In this document: positions 25,143 through 33,360 of the stretch, piece after piece
Numbering within the stretch: position 1 is the first letter of the stretch
Layout of the letters: each line of letters opens with the position of its first letter
Source: Lewinellaceae bacterium
GTDB lineage: Bacteria > Bacteroidota > Bacteroidia > Chitinophagales > Saprospiraceae
Assembly: GCA_020636435.1 (NCBI GenBank)
Contig: JACJXX010000002.1
Coordinates: forward strand, 1,736,001-1,800,000
Length of the DNA stretch: 64,000 nt
Reading direction: 5' to 3'
The notes under the pieces: generated by a model
Seen by the model: only the letters and a program-made list of their open reading frames with translations
Told to the model about the DNA's origin: nothing
Database searches by the model: none
Translations under genes and position numbers: made by a program

Positions 25143-27071
25143 ATGAAAAGCCTCTTCGGCCTGCTGATCGCCATCAACAATTACCCGGTTCGGGCCCACT
25201 GCCTGAAGGGATGCGAAAATGACCGCGCAGATTTCATGGAGTACCTGAAGCAACACTTCAGCAGCCAGTACAAACTCCACCTGAAGGCCCTGACCAATGA
25301 GGAGGCCACGCGCGAGAACATCATCGCGGGCTTTGATCATTTCGGCCCGGCGCAGGATGGCGATGTCTGCCTGCTGTTCTTTGCCGGGCACGGATCGCAG
25401 GTATTGGCGCCGGATGCTTTCCGCCATCTGGAATCCGATCCGTATCTGGAAACCATTGTGTGCTACGACAGCCGGGAGCCCGGCGGCAGAGACCTGGTGG
25501 ACAAAGAGCTTTCCTACCTGATCTGGAAAGCTTCCCAGGGAAAGAAGGCTCATTTTGTTGCCATTATGGATTGTTGCCACTCCGGTTCCAATACGCGGGA
25601 TGAGGTGGAGCTGGATGTAGTAGCGCGCAAAGTAGACGCCAGGGAAAGCGAATTGCGCGTCGAGGAGTTGCTAGGATATGAACACTACCGGCGGGATGGC
25701 CAAGGGCGCCTGACGCCGCCGCGGGCCCGGCACGTGCTGCTGTCCGCTGCTCAGGCCAACGAGACGGCTAAGGAGGTCCGGGCGTACGGGCAAAGCAGAG
25801 GCGTATTCTCGTTCAGCCTGCTGGAAGCCCTTAGTACGGCCGGGCAACCCTTGAGTTATGCCGAGTTGATCAACCGGGCGGCGCTGCGCCTGCGCGGCCT
25901 GGTCCGAAAACAAACGCCCCGGCTGGACGCCGACGAAGTTCAGGATAAAGACCTGGTGTTTTTGTCGCAGGAAAAGAAAGAGGGCAACAATACTTATTTC
26001 GTGAGCTACGATGTAGACAAAGGGTGGCTGGCCAGCGCCGGGGCTCTTCACGGCGTTTCCAGGGATCTTAAAAAGCATCGGCCGGCCTTCCGCCTCGTTG
26101 CCACCGGCCGGCTGGCTGAAGTTACCGCAGTGCAGGCGAGCCATTCCAGCGTGTCGGGCATGGAGGAGATGAATACCAAGCAAAAGTACGAAGCTATCCT
26201 CATCCAGGAACCGGTGCCGGCGATAACGCTGGCATTTTCGCCGGATGCAGCGCCGGAAGGACGGAAAGTGCTGACGGACGCCTGCCAGAGTTACGAGCCG
26301 GAGCTTTTCACCATAGAAAACAACGTTCCAAAGCCCGATTACCTCATCTACGCCGAAGAGGAAAAGTGGTCACTGTCCCTTCCCTACAGCAAACGCCCGC
26401 TTTTCCAGCGCGTTGGCCCGTTTGGCGAAGAGGCAGCCCTGGATTTCCTGAAGAAACTGGAAGCGGTGGCCAAATGGCGGCAAGTCCTGGAACTGTCGGG
26501 CCAGCCGGGCTCCATCCGGGACGAGGAATACCTCATTCAAATGGAAAAGATTTCAGAACCCGGAAATTACACCTATAATGCCTTAGCCGACGCGATGGAT
26601 TGGCGGGAACCGCAGCTTATGGAATACCGGGAATATCAAGGTTCGTGGTACCTGCCCGCCTTCCGGCTGAAGATAAAAAATACAGGGACTCGAAAACTAT
26701 GGGTTAGCGTCTTGTACCTGGAAGACAATTTCGGAATCAGCAATGAACTGCTGCCCTGCCTCGAATTGGGGCCCGGCGAAGAACAATGGCTGGAAGACCG
26801 CGGTTCGGACTACCCCACCAACGCCATACAGGTTTGGATGGATGATATTTACCAGGAATTGGATATTTCAATGATCCGGGAGTATCTCAAAGTCATCCTC
26901 TCCACTGAAAACCTCCAAACAGACGGCCTCAACCAGGAAGGATTGCCCTACGAAGGGCCGGTAAACGGACGCCGCGGTTATGGCCAAAAAACCCAGGTCG
27001 CTTCCTCCAGCTGGATAAGCAGGGTAATCGAGATCGATATCCACCGGCCGCTTGAGAGTGCAGAGCGTTGA
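25143..27071 (+). CDS. caspase-family (C14, metacaspase-type) protease
   Basis: A 642-residue cytoplasmic protein. The caspase p20-like domain (about 1-270) contains catalytic His83 in LLFFAGHGSQ and the nucleophile Cys145 in AIMDCCHSGSNTRD, the metacaspase D-C-C-H-S-G signature; YDSREPGGRD lies between them. Metacaspases usually cut after Arg/Lys. The C-terminal ~370 residues (from about NNTYFVSYDVDKGW) are mixed alpha/beta, unrecognised, and may sense or bind a partner. It has no signal peptide. A small CHAT protease gene follows 107 bases downstream with its own promoter. The pairing points to a regulated proteolysis, cell-death or anti-phage module; substrates are unknown. Confidence 0.85.
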   Translation: MKSLFGLLIAINNYPVRAHCLKGCENDRADFMEYLKQHFSSQYKLHLKALTNEEATRENIIAGFDHFGPAQDGDVCLLFFAGHGSQVLAPDAFRHLESDPYLETIVCYDSREPGGRDLVDKELSYLIWKASQGKKAHFVAIMDCCHSGSNTRDEVELDVVARKVDARESELRVEELLGYEHYRRDGQGRLTPPRARHVLLSAAQANETAKEVRAYGQSRGVFSFSLLEALSTAGQPLSYAELINRAALRLRGLVRKQTPRLDADEVQDKDLVFLSQEKKEGNNTYFVSYDVDKGWLASAGALHGVSRDLKKHRPAFRLVATGRLAEVTAVQASHSSVSGMEEMNTKQKYEAILIQEPVPAITLAFSPDAAPEGRKVLTDACQSYEPELFTIENNVPKPDYLIYAEEEKWSLSLPYSKRPLFQRVGPFGEEAALDFLKKLEAVAKWRQVLELSGQPGSIRDEEYLIQMEKISEPGNYTYNALADAMDWREPQLMEYREYQGSWYLPAFRLKIKNTGTRKLWVSVLYLEDNFGISNELLPCLELGPGEEQWLEDRGSDYPTNAIQVWMDDIYQELDISMIREYLKVILSTENLQTDGLNQEGLPYEGPVNGRRGYGQKTQVASSSWISRVIEIDIHRPLESAER

Positions 27072-27150
27072 AACTTTAAAGCTGGGCTGCTCGGCTTAAC
27101 GTTCAACTCTGGCCATTCGCCGATGAGCTTTTTTAGTCAAAAAAAAACCA

Positions 27151-27158
27151 TAAATTTG
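27151..27158 (+). promoter_or_regulatory. -7 promoter box of the small CHAT gene
   Basis: TAAATTTG fits the TAnnTTTG -7 consensus and ends 20 bases before the ATG at 27179. An upstream T-rich stretch (27129-27134) could be the -33 region. The CHAT gene may thus be expressed independently of the caspase gene. Confidence 0.5.
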
Positions 27159-27178
27159 GATTAAATCAACTCAAAAAA

Positions 27179-27979
27179 ATGCAACATCCCCCTGTTCTCT
27201 TCCTGGCCTTTGCCAACAACCCACGCAAACCGCTATATACCCTGGAAAAAGAAAGTGAAACCATTTACCGCCTATTGTCCCCCTTTGCCAAACAACAGCG
27301 GATACAAATCCACCGGGAGCCTTTTGCCTCCATCGACAACATAACCCATCACCTGATGGGGCATAAAAATGGCGTAACGCTGTTTCACTACGGCGGGCAT
27401 GCCGACAGCCAAAACCTTTTCCTCAAAGATCAATCCGCCAATGCGGAAGGCATCGCTCATTTGCTGGCGCAACAAAAACAGTTAAAACTGGTGTTTCTAA
27501 ACGGTTGCTCTACCCGCCGCCAAGTGCAGTTGCTGCTTAAACTGGGAGTTCCAGCCGTTATCGCCACTTCCATCCCCATCAATGATTCGGGTGCCTCCGA
27601 ATTTGCGGAAACCTTTTACAAAGCGGTTGTTTCCGGCCACACTATTGGAGAAGCGTTCAGCATGGCGGCCGCCGCCGTTAAAACCAAAGGGGGCCAACAC
27701 CCGCAGGCCCATCGGGGAGTTGGCAGCCGCAATAAGGAAAAGGAAACCCTCCCCTGGGGCTTGTACACCAATGAAGGCAGCATTTTAGAGGAAACCCTGA
27801 TCCCCCCGCCGCGGGCCACAGGCCGGAAAAAGAATATACTGGAGGATACCGACCTGGAGGCAGGGGGCAATGCACAGATTGGCAATAAAACCTCCTCCGA
27901 AGAAGACTATGACGAGATGAATGCGGTGAGAAGGAGCAAGATCAAAGTTAAGGGGGATTTTCGGTTGGGGGATGGGTAG
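27179..27979 (+). CDS. small CHAT-domain protease (266 aa)
   Basis: The CHAT (caspase HetF associated with TPRs) domain fills residues 1-200: PPVLFLAFANN at the start, His74 in LFHYGGHADSQ and Cys110 in KLVFLNGCSTRRQV, the expected catalytic dyad. The tail (about 205-266) is polar and Gly-rich, with LEAGGNAQIGNKTSSEE and KVKGDFRLGDG, unlike the long C-terminal domain of the paralogue at 39263. The N-terminal 200 residues of the two CHAT proteins are clearly homologous. It lies downstream of the caspase gene. A protease or effector role is family knowledge; the target is unknown. Confidence 0.82.
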   Translation: MQHPPVLFLAFANNPRKPLYTLEKESETIYRLLSPFAKQQRIQIHREPFASIDNITHHLMGHKNGVTLFHYGGHADSQNLFLKDQSANAEGIAHLLAQQKQLKLVFLNGCSTRRQVQLLLKLGVPAVIATSIPINDSGASEFAETFYKAVVSGHTIGEAFSMAAAAVKTKGGQHPQAHRGVGSRNKEKETLPWGLYTNEGSILEETLIPPPRATGRKKNILEDTDLEAGGNAQIGNKTSSEEDYDEMNAVRRSKIKVKGDFRLGDG

Positions 27980-28062
27980 GGGGTTCGTGGGTGGAGCAAA
28001 GCCCCTGAACAGTTATAAATCATTCTGCCGCTACCTCATTAAATATCCGAATGAGTAGGCCC

Positions 28063-28230
28063 CTAATCCCGGTGCGGATGCTGAATAAGCTCCTCCTGCT
28101 CGGTGCGGTACACCATATCCACCCCAAACTGCCGGAGAACCATGTATATGATGATAATCGCTACAATGAAAAGCCAGAGGCGGTCCCAGCGGGAGAGGAG
28201 GCGCCGTTTGGGTGTTCCTTGTTCAGACAT
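28063..28230 (-). CDS. small single-pass membrane protein (55 aa)
   Basis: Minus-strand frame: MSEQGTPKRRLLSRWDRLWL, then FIVAIIIIYMVLRQF and a polar tail ending IQHPHRD. A positively charged N-terminus, one transmembrane helix (about 18-33) and a short outside tail are evident. It begins 3 bases after the stop of the 28234-28329 relic. Family not recognised; a real small membrane protein is likely from its composition. Confidence 0.5.
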   Translation of the reverse strand: MSEQGTPKRRLLSRWDRLWLFIVAIIIIYMVLRQFGVDMVYRTEQEELIQHPHRD

Positions 28231-28233
28231 AGT

Positions 28234-28329
28234 TTACAGTTCTTCAATTTCTTCTTCTAATAAGCCGGTCGCTTCGGCTATTATCTTGATAGCCCAATCA
28301 AACCTTATGTGTTTTTTGAGGTTACCCAT
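28234..28329 (-). pseudogene. internally deleted Rpn/PD-(D/E)XK transposase-like relic
   Basis: The 31-codon minus-strand frame reads MGNLKKHIRFDWAIK followed by IIAEATGLLEEEIEEL. The first part is the N-terminus, and the second the C-terminus, of Rpn-family recombination-promoting nucleases/PD-(D/E)XK putative transposases of Bacteroidota, which are normally about 300 residues. The whole nuclease core is missing, so a deletion has joined the two ends in frame. Confidence 0.55.
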
Positions 28330-28467
28330 TCAAATGTTGTTTACATGACTCTAATTTAATGCCTTTATAACAGAATAACTAATCTTTATGGTTCGCAATC
28401 AGCTCTTATTTGCAACAATGAGGTTCCAAAAAAGAACCACTCACCCACTCACACTTTTACACGATAT

Positions 28468-31008
28468 TCAAAACTCCATCCTCATCCTCAAGTTAATCCT
28501 CCTCGACGTCAGATAATTCGGAATAGCGTATTGCTGGTTAAAGATCGTCTTGATCCAGGTGTTGCCCGCCTGGTTTTGCACCTGCATGAGGTTGAAGACC
28601 TCCAGGCTGAGCCAGGTTCCCCGCGTAAAGCGCAGGAAGTGGTTGGGATGCTTGGCCCGTTTGGCCTGGTCGTACAGTTGCAGGGAGAAGCCGATGTCCA
28701 CCCGGTGGTAAGGGGAAAAGCGGTAGGTATTGCGGTATACGCGGTTGTTGCCCTGCAGGCCGAACGGCAGGCCGGTGCCCACCGTGAAGTTGAGGTGCAT
28801 GCGGAAGCTCTCGCTCTTGGGCAGGTAATCCTGAAAGAACATAGACAAGGTCATGAGCTGGTCGGTGGGGCGGGAAACGTCATCGACGGGCCGCCCTTCT
28901 TCGTCGCCGATCTCGCGCACCAGGTGCTGCACCCCGTCCAGTTTTTCGCGGGCGCGCAGGAAGGAGAGGTTGATCCAGGATTCGGCCCCGGGCACGAATT
29001 CGCCGTTCAGGCGAAAGTCTACGCCGGCGATGTAGCCGGTGGCGTCGTTCTCTCCCGAATAGCGGATGCGCACGTTCTCGATCTCGTAGGAAACCAGGTC
29101 CCACAACCTTTTATAATAAGCTTCGGTAATGAAGCGGAATTTCTTGGGATTGGCCTTGCCCAGGTAGAAATCAAGCGTGAACCCGCCGACGATGTGGGCC
29201 GACTTCTGGGCCAGCAGGTTCTCGTTGACGGTTCCATCCGGGCGGCGCAGCTCCCGGTAGAAGGGCGGCTGGAAGTAGTAACCGCCGGCCAGGCGGTAGG
29301 AAATATCCGTCTTGCCGGCCAGGGGTTTGTACAACAGCTGGGCGCGGGGAGAGATGAGCAGTTCCTCGTTGAGGCCCCAGTAAGAGGCGCGAACGCCGGC
29401 GGAGACGCGAAACTCCCCCTTGCTCTCCCGCCGGAAGGTGTACGTATCCTGCAGGTAGGCGGAAAAGCGGTTGGAATTGAGGTTGTTGCGGGTTTTCAGC
29501 ACGTTGAAGAGCAGCACTTCCGAGGTGTCGTATGGCAGGGAATATCCGGCAGAATCGAGCCGCTCCCACTCGTTGATCAGGTCGTCGATGCGCTCGTTCT
29601 GCATCTTGGCGCTCCAGTGGACAAAGTGGCTGCTCGTCACTTCGTCGTCCTCGTGGTCGATTTGAAATTCAATTCCCCCTTTATGTTGAAAATTGGTAAT
29701 CTGCAAATCCAGGAAGTTGCGGACGGACTGATGTTGCGTACCGGTGCCCAGTTCGGCCAGCACTTCCCCGAAATCTTCGCTGCCCAGGCCGGTTTCGATC
29801 TGCCGCAGGCTGTAATCTCCGATGATGTCGATGCGCTCGTTCTCGTCGCTGCGGAAGGTGGACGTTAGAAACTTGAGGAACAACGGGTTGCGGTCCCGGT
29901 CGGGCAGGTAAGTCAGCGACAGGCCGCCCATGGCGGTGGTGAAATCGTCGACTTCCTGGCCGTCGAAAACGCTGAAGAGCTCCAGGGCAAAGTTGATCAA
30001 CCCCAGTGCGGTGCTGCGCTCAGTGGGGCGGAAGCGATAGACGCTGCTGTTGTAGTTGCCCATCAGCCCCAGTTGCCAGTCGCGGCTGATATCGTAGGTG
30101 ACGTAGGCCTGGATGTCTGCGAAGTTCGGCACGTATTCCCCCTGTACGTCCAGGGTGCCCAGCAGGTAGCGGGTCGTCTTGTAGCGGGCGCCGGCCAGGT
30201 AGCGCAGCTTGCGGTAGCCGTTCTTATCCGCGTTGAAGCTCCCTTCCACATGGGCCGAGCCGCCGAGGAAGCTCATGCCGAGGGAAGCCCGCAGGCTGTC
30301 CGGCCGCTTGTACCGGATGTCCAGCACCGACGACATTTTATCGCCGTACTTCGCCTCAAACCCGCCGGAGGAGAAAGACAAATCGCGGATGAGGTCTACA
30401 TTGGGAAAGGTCAGGCCTTCCTGCTGCCCGGCGCGGATGAGTTGGGGGCGGTAAATCTCAAAGTCGTTGACGTAAACCAGGTTTTCATCGTAGTTGCCGC
30501 CCCGTACGTTGTACTGAGAGCTCAGCTCTCCGCCCGTGCCGCTGCTGGTGCCCAGCGCGATGTGCGGCAGCAGGCTCTCCAGGTTGCCGGTGGTAGTGGG
30601 CAGCAGTTTCAGTTGCTCCACATCCTCCCGGATAATGCCCGCATCCATGATCTTGCTCTCCCGGACGATCACTTCAATCTCCGAGTTGGCGGGCGCCAGG
30701 GACACATCCACCTGCCGGGTGCTGCGCGCCGGCATAGAAGTGACCTTAGCCTGGGCTTTCTGATAGCCGATGCGGGAAAAAATAAGGACAAAATCCTTGT
30801 CGGTTGGCACTGTGATGCTGTAGCGGCCGTTGGCGCTGGTTTCCACCGCCCGGTTGGTGCCTTCGATGTAGACCGTCACCAGGTCGATGGGCTGTCCGTT
30901 CACCGCGTCGGTCACCAGTCCGGTGATGCCGGCGCGGGGGCTTTCCTGGGCGGCCAGGGAGAAACAGGCGCTGATCAGCAAAAGGGCAGTCGTGTATATG
31001 TGCTTCAT
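28468..31008 (-). CDS. TonB-dependent outer-membrane receptor
   Basis: An 846-residue protein with a signal peptide (about 1-20), a carboxypeptidase-like regulatory beta-sandwich (about 25-110; ITGLVTDAVNGQPIDLVTVY), a plug domain (about 125-235; YNVRGGNYDENLVYVNDFEI) and a 22-strand-type barrel ending RINLRMRMEF with terminal Phe. It should import a large substrate using TonB energy. No SusD partner gene is adjacent, so it is not a classical glycan SusC/D pair, and the ligand is unknown. The next gene upstream on the plus strand encodes a CxxCH lipoprotein. Confidence 0.92.
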   Translation of the reverse strand: MKHIYTTALLLISACFSLAAQESPRAGITGLVTDAVNGQPIDLVTVYIEGTNRAVETSANGRYSITVPTDKDFVLIFSRIGYQKAQAKVTSMPARSTRQVDVSLAPANSEIEVIVRESKIMDAGIIREDVEQLKLLPTTTGNLESLLPHIALGTSSGTGGELSSQYNVRGGNYDENLVYVNDFEIYRPQLIRAGQQEGLTFPNVDLIRDLSFSSGGFEAKYGDKMSSVLDIRYKRPDSLRASLGMSFLGGSAHVEGSFNADKNGYRKLRYLAGARYKTTRYLLGTLDVQGEYVPNFADIQAYVTYDISRDWQLGLMGNYNSSVYRFRPTERSTALGLINFALELFSVFDGQEVDDFTTAMGGLSLTYLPDRDRNPLFLKFLTSTFRSDENERIDIIGDYSLRQIETGLGSEDFGEVLAELGTGTQHQSVRNFLDLQITNFQHKGGIEFQIDHEDDEVTSSHFVHWSAKMQNERIDDLINEWERLDSAGYSLPYDTSEVLLFNVLKTRNNLNSNRFSAYLQDTYTFRRESKGEFRVSAGVRASYWGLNEELLISPRAQLLYKPLAGKTDISYRLAGGYYFQPPFYRELRRPDGTVNENLLAQKSAHIVGGFTLDFYLGKANPKKFRFITEAYYKRLWDLVSYEIENVRIRYSGENDATGYIAGVDFRLNGEFVPGAESWINLSFLRAREKLDGVQHLVREIGDEEGRPVDDVSRPTDQLMTLSMFFQDYLPKSESFRMHLNFTVGTGLPFGLQGNNRVYRNTYRFSPYHRVDIGFSLQLYDQAKRAKHPNHFLRFTRGTWLSLEVFNLMQVQNQAGNTWIKTIFNQQYAIPNYLTSRRINLRMRMEF

Positions 31009-31225
31009 GATAGTGCTTTACGCAGGGCTGCCACTTGGGTTGCTTGTCATTGGGTTATTCGTTATTGGTTGCAACATCAAGCCAACAACCGGCAATGAAT
31101 AATTTCCACAACCCGGGAGTGGCAAGCCCCCGCTTTTCCAAAAAGAAACGCAAGTTAGGATTATTAATTTTTCCGGAGGAATGGGAAATGGTTTTTTTGG
31201 CGGAGACAGGGTGACAGGAGAAGGG

Positions 31226-31289
31226 CAGTGGTTCAGTGGTTCAGTGGTTCAGTGGTTCAGTGTTTCGGTGTTTCGGTGTTTCGGTGGTT
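31226..31289. repeat. octanucleotide tandem repeat (8 x 8 bp)
   Basis: Eight head-to-tail 8-base units, CAGTGGTT four times, then CAGTGTTT, CGGTGTTT twice and CGGTGGTT. It lies in the gap between the divergent TonB-receptor and CxxCH-lipoprotein genes. Another octanucleotide tract with a different unit occurs at 42341-42428. Confidence 0.85.
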
Positions 31290-31315
31290 AAAAGATAGCG
31301 ATCGTTATAAAAATA

Positions 31316-31367
31316 ATGATTACTTTTATAATAATTATATTTATAATCGTTATTTTTGTAATCATTG
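31316..31367. repeat. AT-rich inverted repeat
   Basis: AATGATTAC (31316-31324) and GTAATCATT (31359-31367) enclose an almost pure A/T centre with TATAATTATA-like words. It lies in the divergent promoter region and could be a regulator site or simply a cruciform-forming spacer. The rest of 31009-31522 shows nothing else. Confidence 0.4.
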
Positions 31368-31522
31368 CTTTTTTCGCTTTCATTTTTCACCGTTCAAAAC
31401 TCCCTAAGTAAGCATCAAATCCCTATTTTACAAAAATGCCTTCTCCCTTCATTTAGATACTGATTGATGTTTCATGTCGATATAGATATTGATTGAAATC
31501 CATAACCATTAAAACTACAGCC

Positions 31523-31972
31523 ATGACCTGGAGATTCGCCTTCTTTTTCCTGCTGATCGCATTTATTGTATTCAACTGTGGGGAGACCAAAGAACTGGCC
31601 GCCACTACCATGAACGGCAGAACGATGCAGCCCTCGGAAATTTCATCCTTTCATCCGGAGATTTCCATTACGATCGGTTGGGTGCCTTACCAGGATCAGA
31701 AACTGGTGCGGACGGGCAAGAATGAATGGAAGATGGCGAAGCGCCAAAGCGGAGACAAGGAAGGGGCTGCGCCGGTGATCCTCGTCAGCTATCCCCGAAC
31801 CAGAGATTCCATATTGCTGGATATGGACATTGCCAACGAGTTGCTGGGCAAATTGATCAAACACAGTGCCATGACCCAGGAGCCCATCAAGCGGCCGTTT
31901 TCCACTTTCTTTGAAGAGGCTGCCTGCAAAAAATGCCACCCGTCGCACATCAAGCTGGATTTTGATGAATGA
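31523..31972 (+). CDS. lipoprotein with a C-terminal CxxCH haem-c motif
   Basis: A 149-residue protein from the ATG at 31523 (MTWRFAFFFLLIAFIVFNCG). The N-terminal hydrophobic segment ends at Cys19, giving a relaxed lipobox. The middle (about 40-110) is a beta/alpha region without known family. Near the C-terminus EEAACKKCHPSH contains one CxxCH haem-attachment motif (Cys135, Cys138, His139). A single haem so close to the end is unusual; a zinc or other metal site is the alternative. It is predicted periplasmic and membrane-anchored. It ends 9 bases before the truncated TRIC-like gene. Confidence 0.65.
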   Translation: MTWRFAFFFLLIAFIVFNCGETKELAATTMNGRTMQPSEISSFHPEISITIGWVPYQDQKLVRTGKNEWKMAKRQSGDKEGAAPVILVSYPRTRDSILLDMDIANELLGKLIKHSAMTQEPIKRPFSTFFEEAACKKCHPSHIKLDFDE

Positions 31973-31981
31973 TTAGTGGCT

Positions 31982-32113
31982 ATGGACCTCATTTACGCGC
32001 TCGACCTGGCGGGCACCTTCGTTTTTGCCATCAGCAGCCTGCTCCAAACAAGTCCTTATTTTTTGCTAATAGCCATAAACTTGCAAAAACAAATGAAATC
32101 CCCAAACCTTTAA
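31982..32113 (+). pseudogene. TRIC/YicG-type channel, N-terminal fragment cut by an AT-rich insertion
   Basis: The frame starts MDLIYALDLAGTFVFAIS, the conserved first helix of the UPF0126/TRIC family of about 200-residue membrane proteins. After residue 18 the sequence switches to AT-rich DNA (from about 32036-32046), and the frame ends after 43 codons with unrelated residues. The rest of the gene is not found further downstream. The switch point coincides with the edge of the sigma-factor island. Confidence 0.65.
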
Positions 32114-32228
32114 AAAAGTCAACAATATCATCATTAATGCTTACAAAATAGTTGATTATCACTCCGATATTCATCACTAAAATCCCAACTGCCAAAAGCG
32201 TTGGATATTTTGCATTAGTCTTTTTCAT
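32031..32228 (-). CDS. small membrane protein of the AT-rich island (65 aa)
   Basis: Two hydrophobic helices, TLLAVGILVMNIGVIINYF and GISFVFASLWLLA, joined by a short acidic loop. Its start overlaps the end of the 195-residue membrane gene by 14 bases, so it is third in the sigma-factor operon. The final codons (GAGC) and stop lie in GC-rich DNA of the broken TRIC gene, so its native C-terminus was probably lost at the junction. Confidence 0.6.
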   Translation of the reverse strand: MKKTNAKYPTLLAVGILVMNIGVIINYFVSINDDIVDFFKGLGISFVFASLWLLAKNKDLFGAGC

Positions 32229-32802
32229 TTGTTTGATTTTTTATACTATCAATTTTGTTTAATAAATCTTTGATCTTGGTTTGTTGTCTTTTGATTTTAA
32301 TTGGCCTGTAAACAAACCACATAAAGACAAGAAAAAAGAACAATATGCAGTAACCGGCAATCAATTGCGTTTTATTTGCAGCGAGCATTTCGTACACATA
32401 AAAGAAGAAGGCAAAGGACAATATTATAAACAGGATAGGCTGTGATTCATTTATCGCTTCTTTCTTTGTTTTTTCCTTTAAATCATCTAAATAATTTTTA
32501 GCGCTCAGCAACTCTTCTTGTTTGCTTCTTTTGAGCGACATAAGTTTTGAATAAAATAAATAAATGCTCATCAATATAAACAATGCCTCTCCGATCCTTG
32601 TAGTCCACAAGTTTGATTGGTAATCAACCACCACCCAAATCATCGCGAACAGGCAAATAATGGCAAGAAAAATAATATAAATAATATTCTTTTTTTTCGT
32701 TGCCTGATATCCTTTAATAGCATTGTTGATATTCGAAATTGATGGCAATCTTTCAGTTCTATGGGTTTGCCATATATTTTTTATTTCATCAAAATTGTCC
32801 AT
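32215..32802 (-). CDS. membrane protein, possible anti-sigma factor
   Basis: A 195-residue protein with a cytoplasmic N-terminus (MDNFDEIKNIWQTH) and about four transmembrane helices (IIYIIFLAIICLFAMIWVVV; IGEALFILMSIYLFYS; PILFIILSFAFFFYVYEML; LIAGYCILFFFLVFMWFVY). It overlaps the ECF sigma gene by 14 bases. Position and a soluble N-terminal segment followed by membrane helices suggest it holds the sigma factor inactive. There is no zinc-binding anti-sigma motif, so this is inference from context. Confidence 0.65.
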   Translation of the reverse strand: MDNFDEIKNIWQTHRTERLPSISNINNAIKGYQATKKKNIIYIIFLAIICLFAMIWVVVDYQSNLWTTRIGEALFILMSIYLFYSKLMSLKRSKQEELLSAKNYLDDLKEKTKKEAINESQPILFIILSFAFFFYVYEMLAANKTQLIAGYCILFFFLVFMWFVYRPIKIKRQQTKIKDLLNKIDSIKNQTNEKD

Positions 32803-33268
32803 TGTCGATAAATTTTTGCGTCAATTTTTTCTTTATTCGATGAATTTTAACACGAACATTTGAATGGCTTAAACCCACAATCTCTGCAATTTTTTCTTGC
32901 GGCACATCTTCCATAAACAATCCAATAATTATTCTTTCCAATTCGGGTAAATCGGCAATGCAATTGCGGAGAAAAATATGTTTCTGTTCCTGTATATTGC
33001 TGATATCAATTTTTTGTTCAACCTGAAATGGAAGCTCTACCTTTTTTATTCTGGCATCTTTTTCAATTTGCCGCAAACATTTATTGCAGGCTATTCTGTA
33101 AATCCAGGTCCCTATGCCAGACTTGTGTTTAAATGAATGAAGATTTAGCCAAACGGCAATAAAGGTTTCCTGCGTAAGGTCATATGCTTTATCCGTATCG
33201 TTTAAATAGCCTAAACATAGCCTGAATATTTTGTGTGAAAATTCTTTATAAATTGTATCAAAATCCAT
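32789..33268 (-). CDS. ECF-type RNA polymerase sigma factor
   Basis: A 159-residue sigma-70 family protein. Region 2 has FRLCLGYLNDTDKAYDLTQE and TFIAVWLNLHSFKHKSGIGT followed by WIYRIACNKCLR; region 4 has IIGLFMEDVPQEKIAEIVGL and SHSNVRVKIHRIKKKL. It heads a three-gene operon with overlapping starts. The codon use and AT-richness differ sharply from the flanking GC-rich genes, which points to recent transfer. A putative self-promoter lies just upstream. Confidence 0.9.
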   Translation of the reverse strand: MDFDTIYKEFSHKIFRLCLGYLNDTDKAYDLTQETFIAVWLNLHSFKHKSGIGTWIYRIACNKCLRQIEKDARIKKVELPFQVEQKIDISNIQEQKHIFLRNCIADLPELERIIIGLFMEDVPQEKIAEIVGLSHSNVRVKIHRIKKKLTQKFIDNGQF

Positions 33269-33293
33269 TCTCTATTTTAGCTATTCTTGTGGT

Positions 33294-33322
33294 TTAGATA
33301 CAGGAATGAAGTTAATGTTACA
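33294..33322 (-). promoter_or_regulatory. candidate ECF autopromoter
   Basis: On the minus strand TGTAACAT (33315-33322) is followed after 13 bases by GTATCTAA (33294-33301), 25 bases before the sigma-factor start codon. A GTAAC-like upstream element with GTATC/CGTC-like downstream element is typical of ECF promoters. There is no TAnnTTTG box here. Confidence 0.35.
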
Positions 33323-33360
33323 CTTTTAGTGAAGATTTTTTTGTAGATATAAACAGGTCA

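Noticed and set aside
32789..33268. FecR-type iron-sigma system with the TonB receptor at 28468
   Set aside because: No FecR-like gene and no N-terminal signalling domain on the receptor; the sigma operon is in an unrelated AT-rich island.
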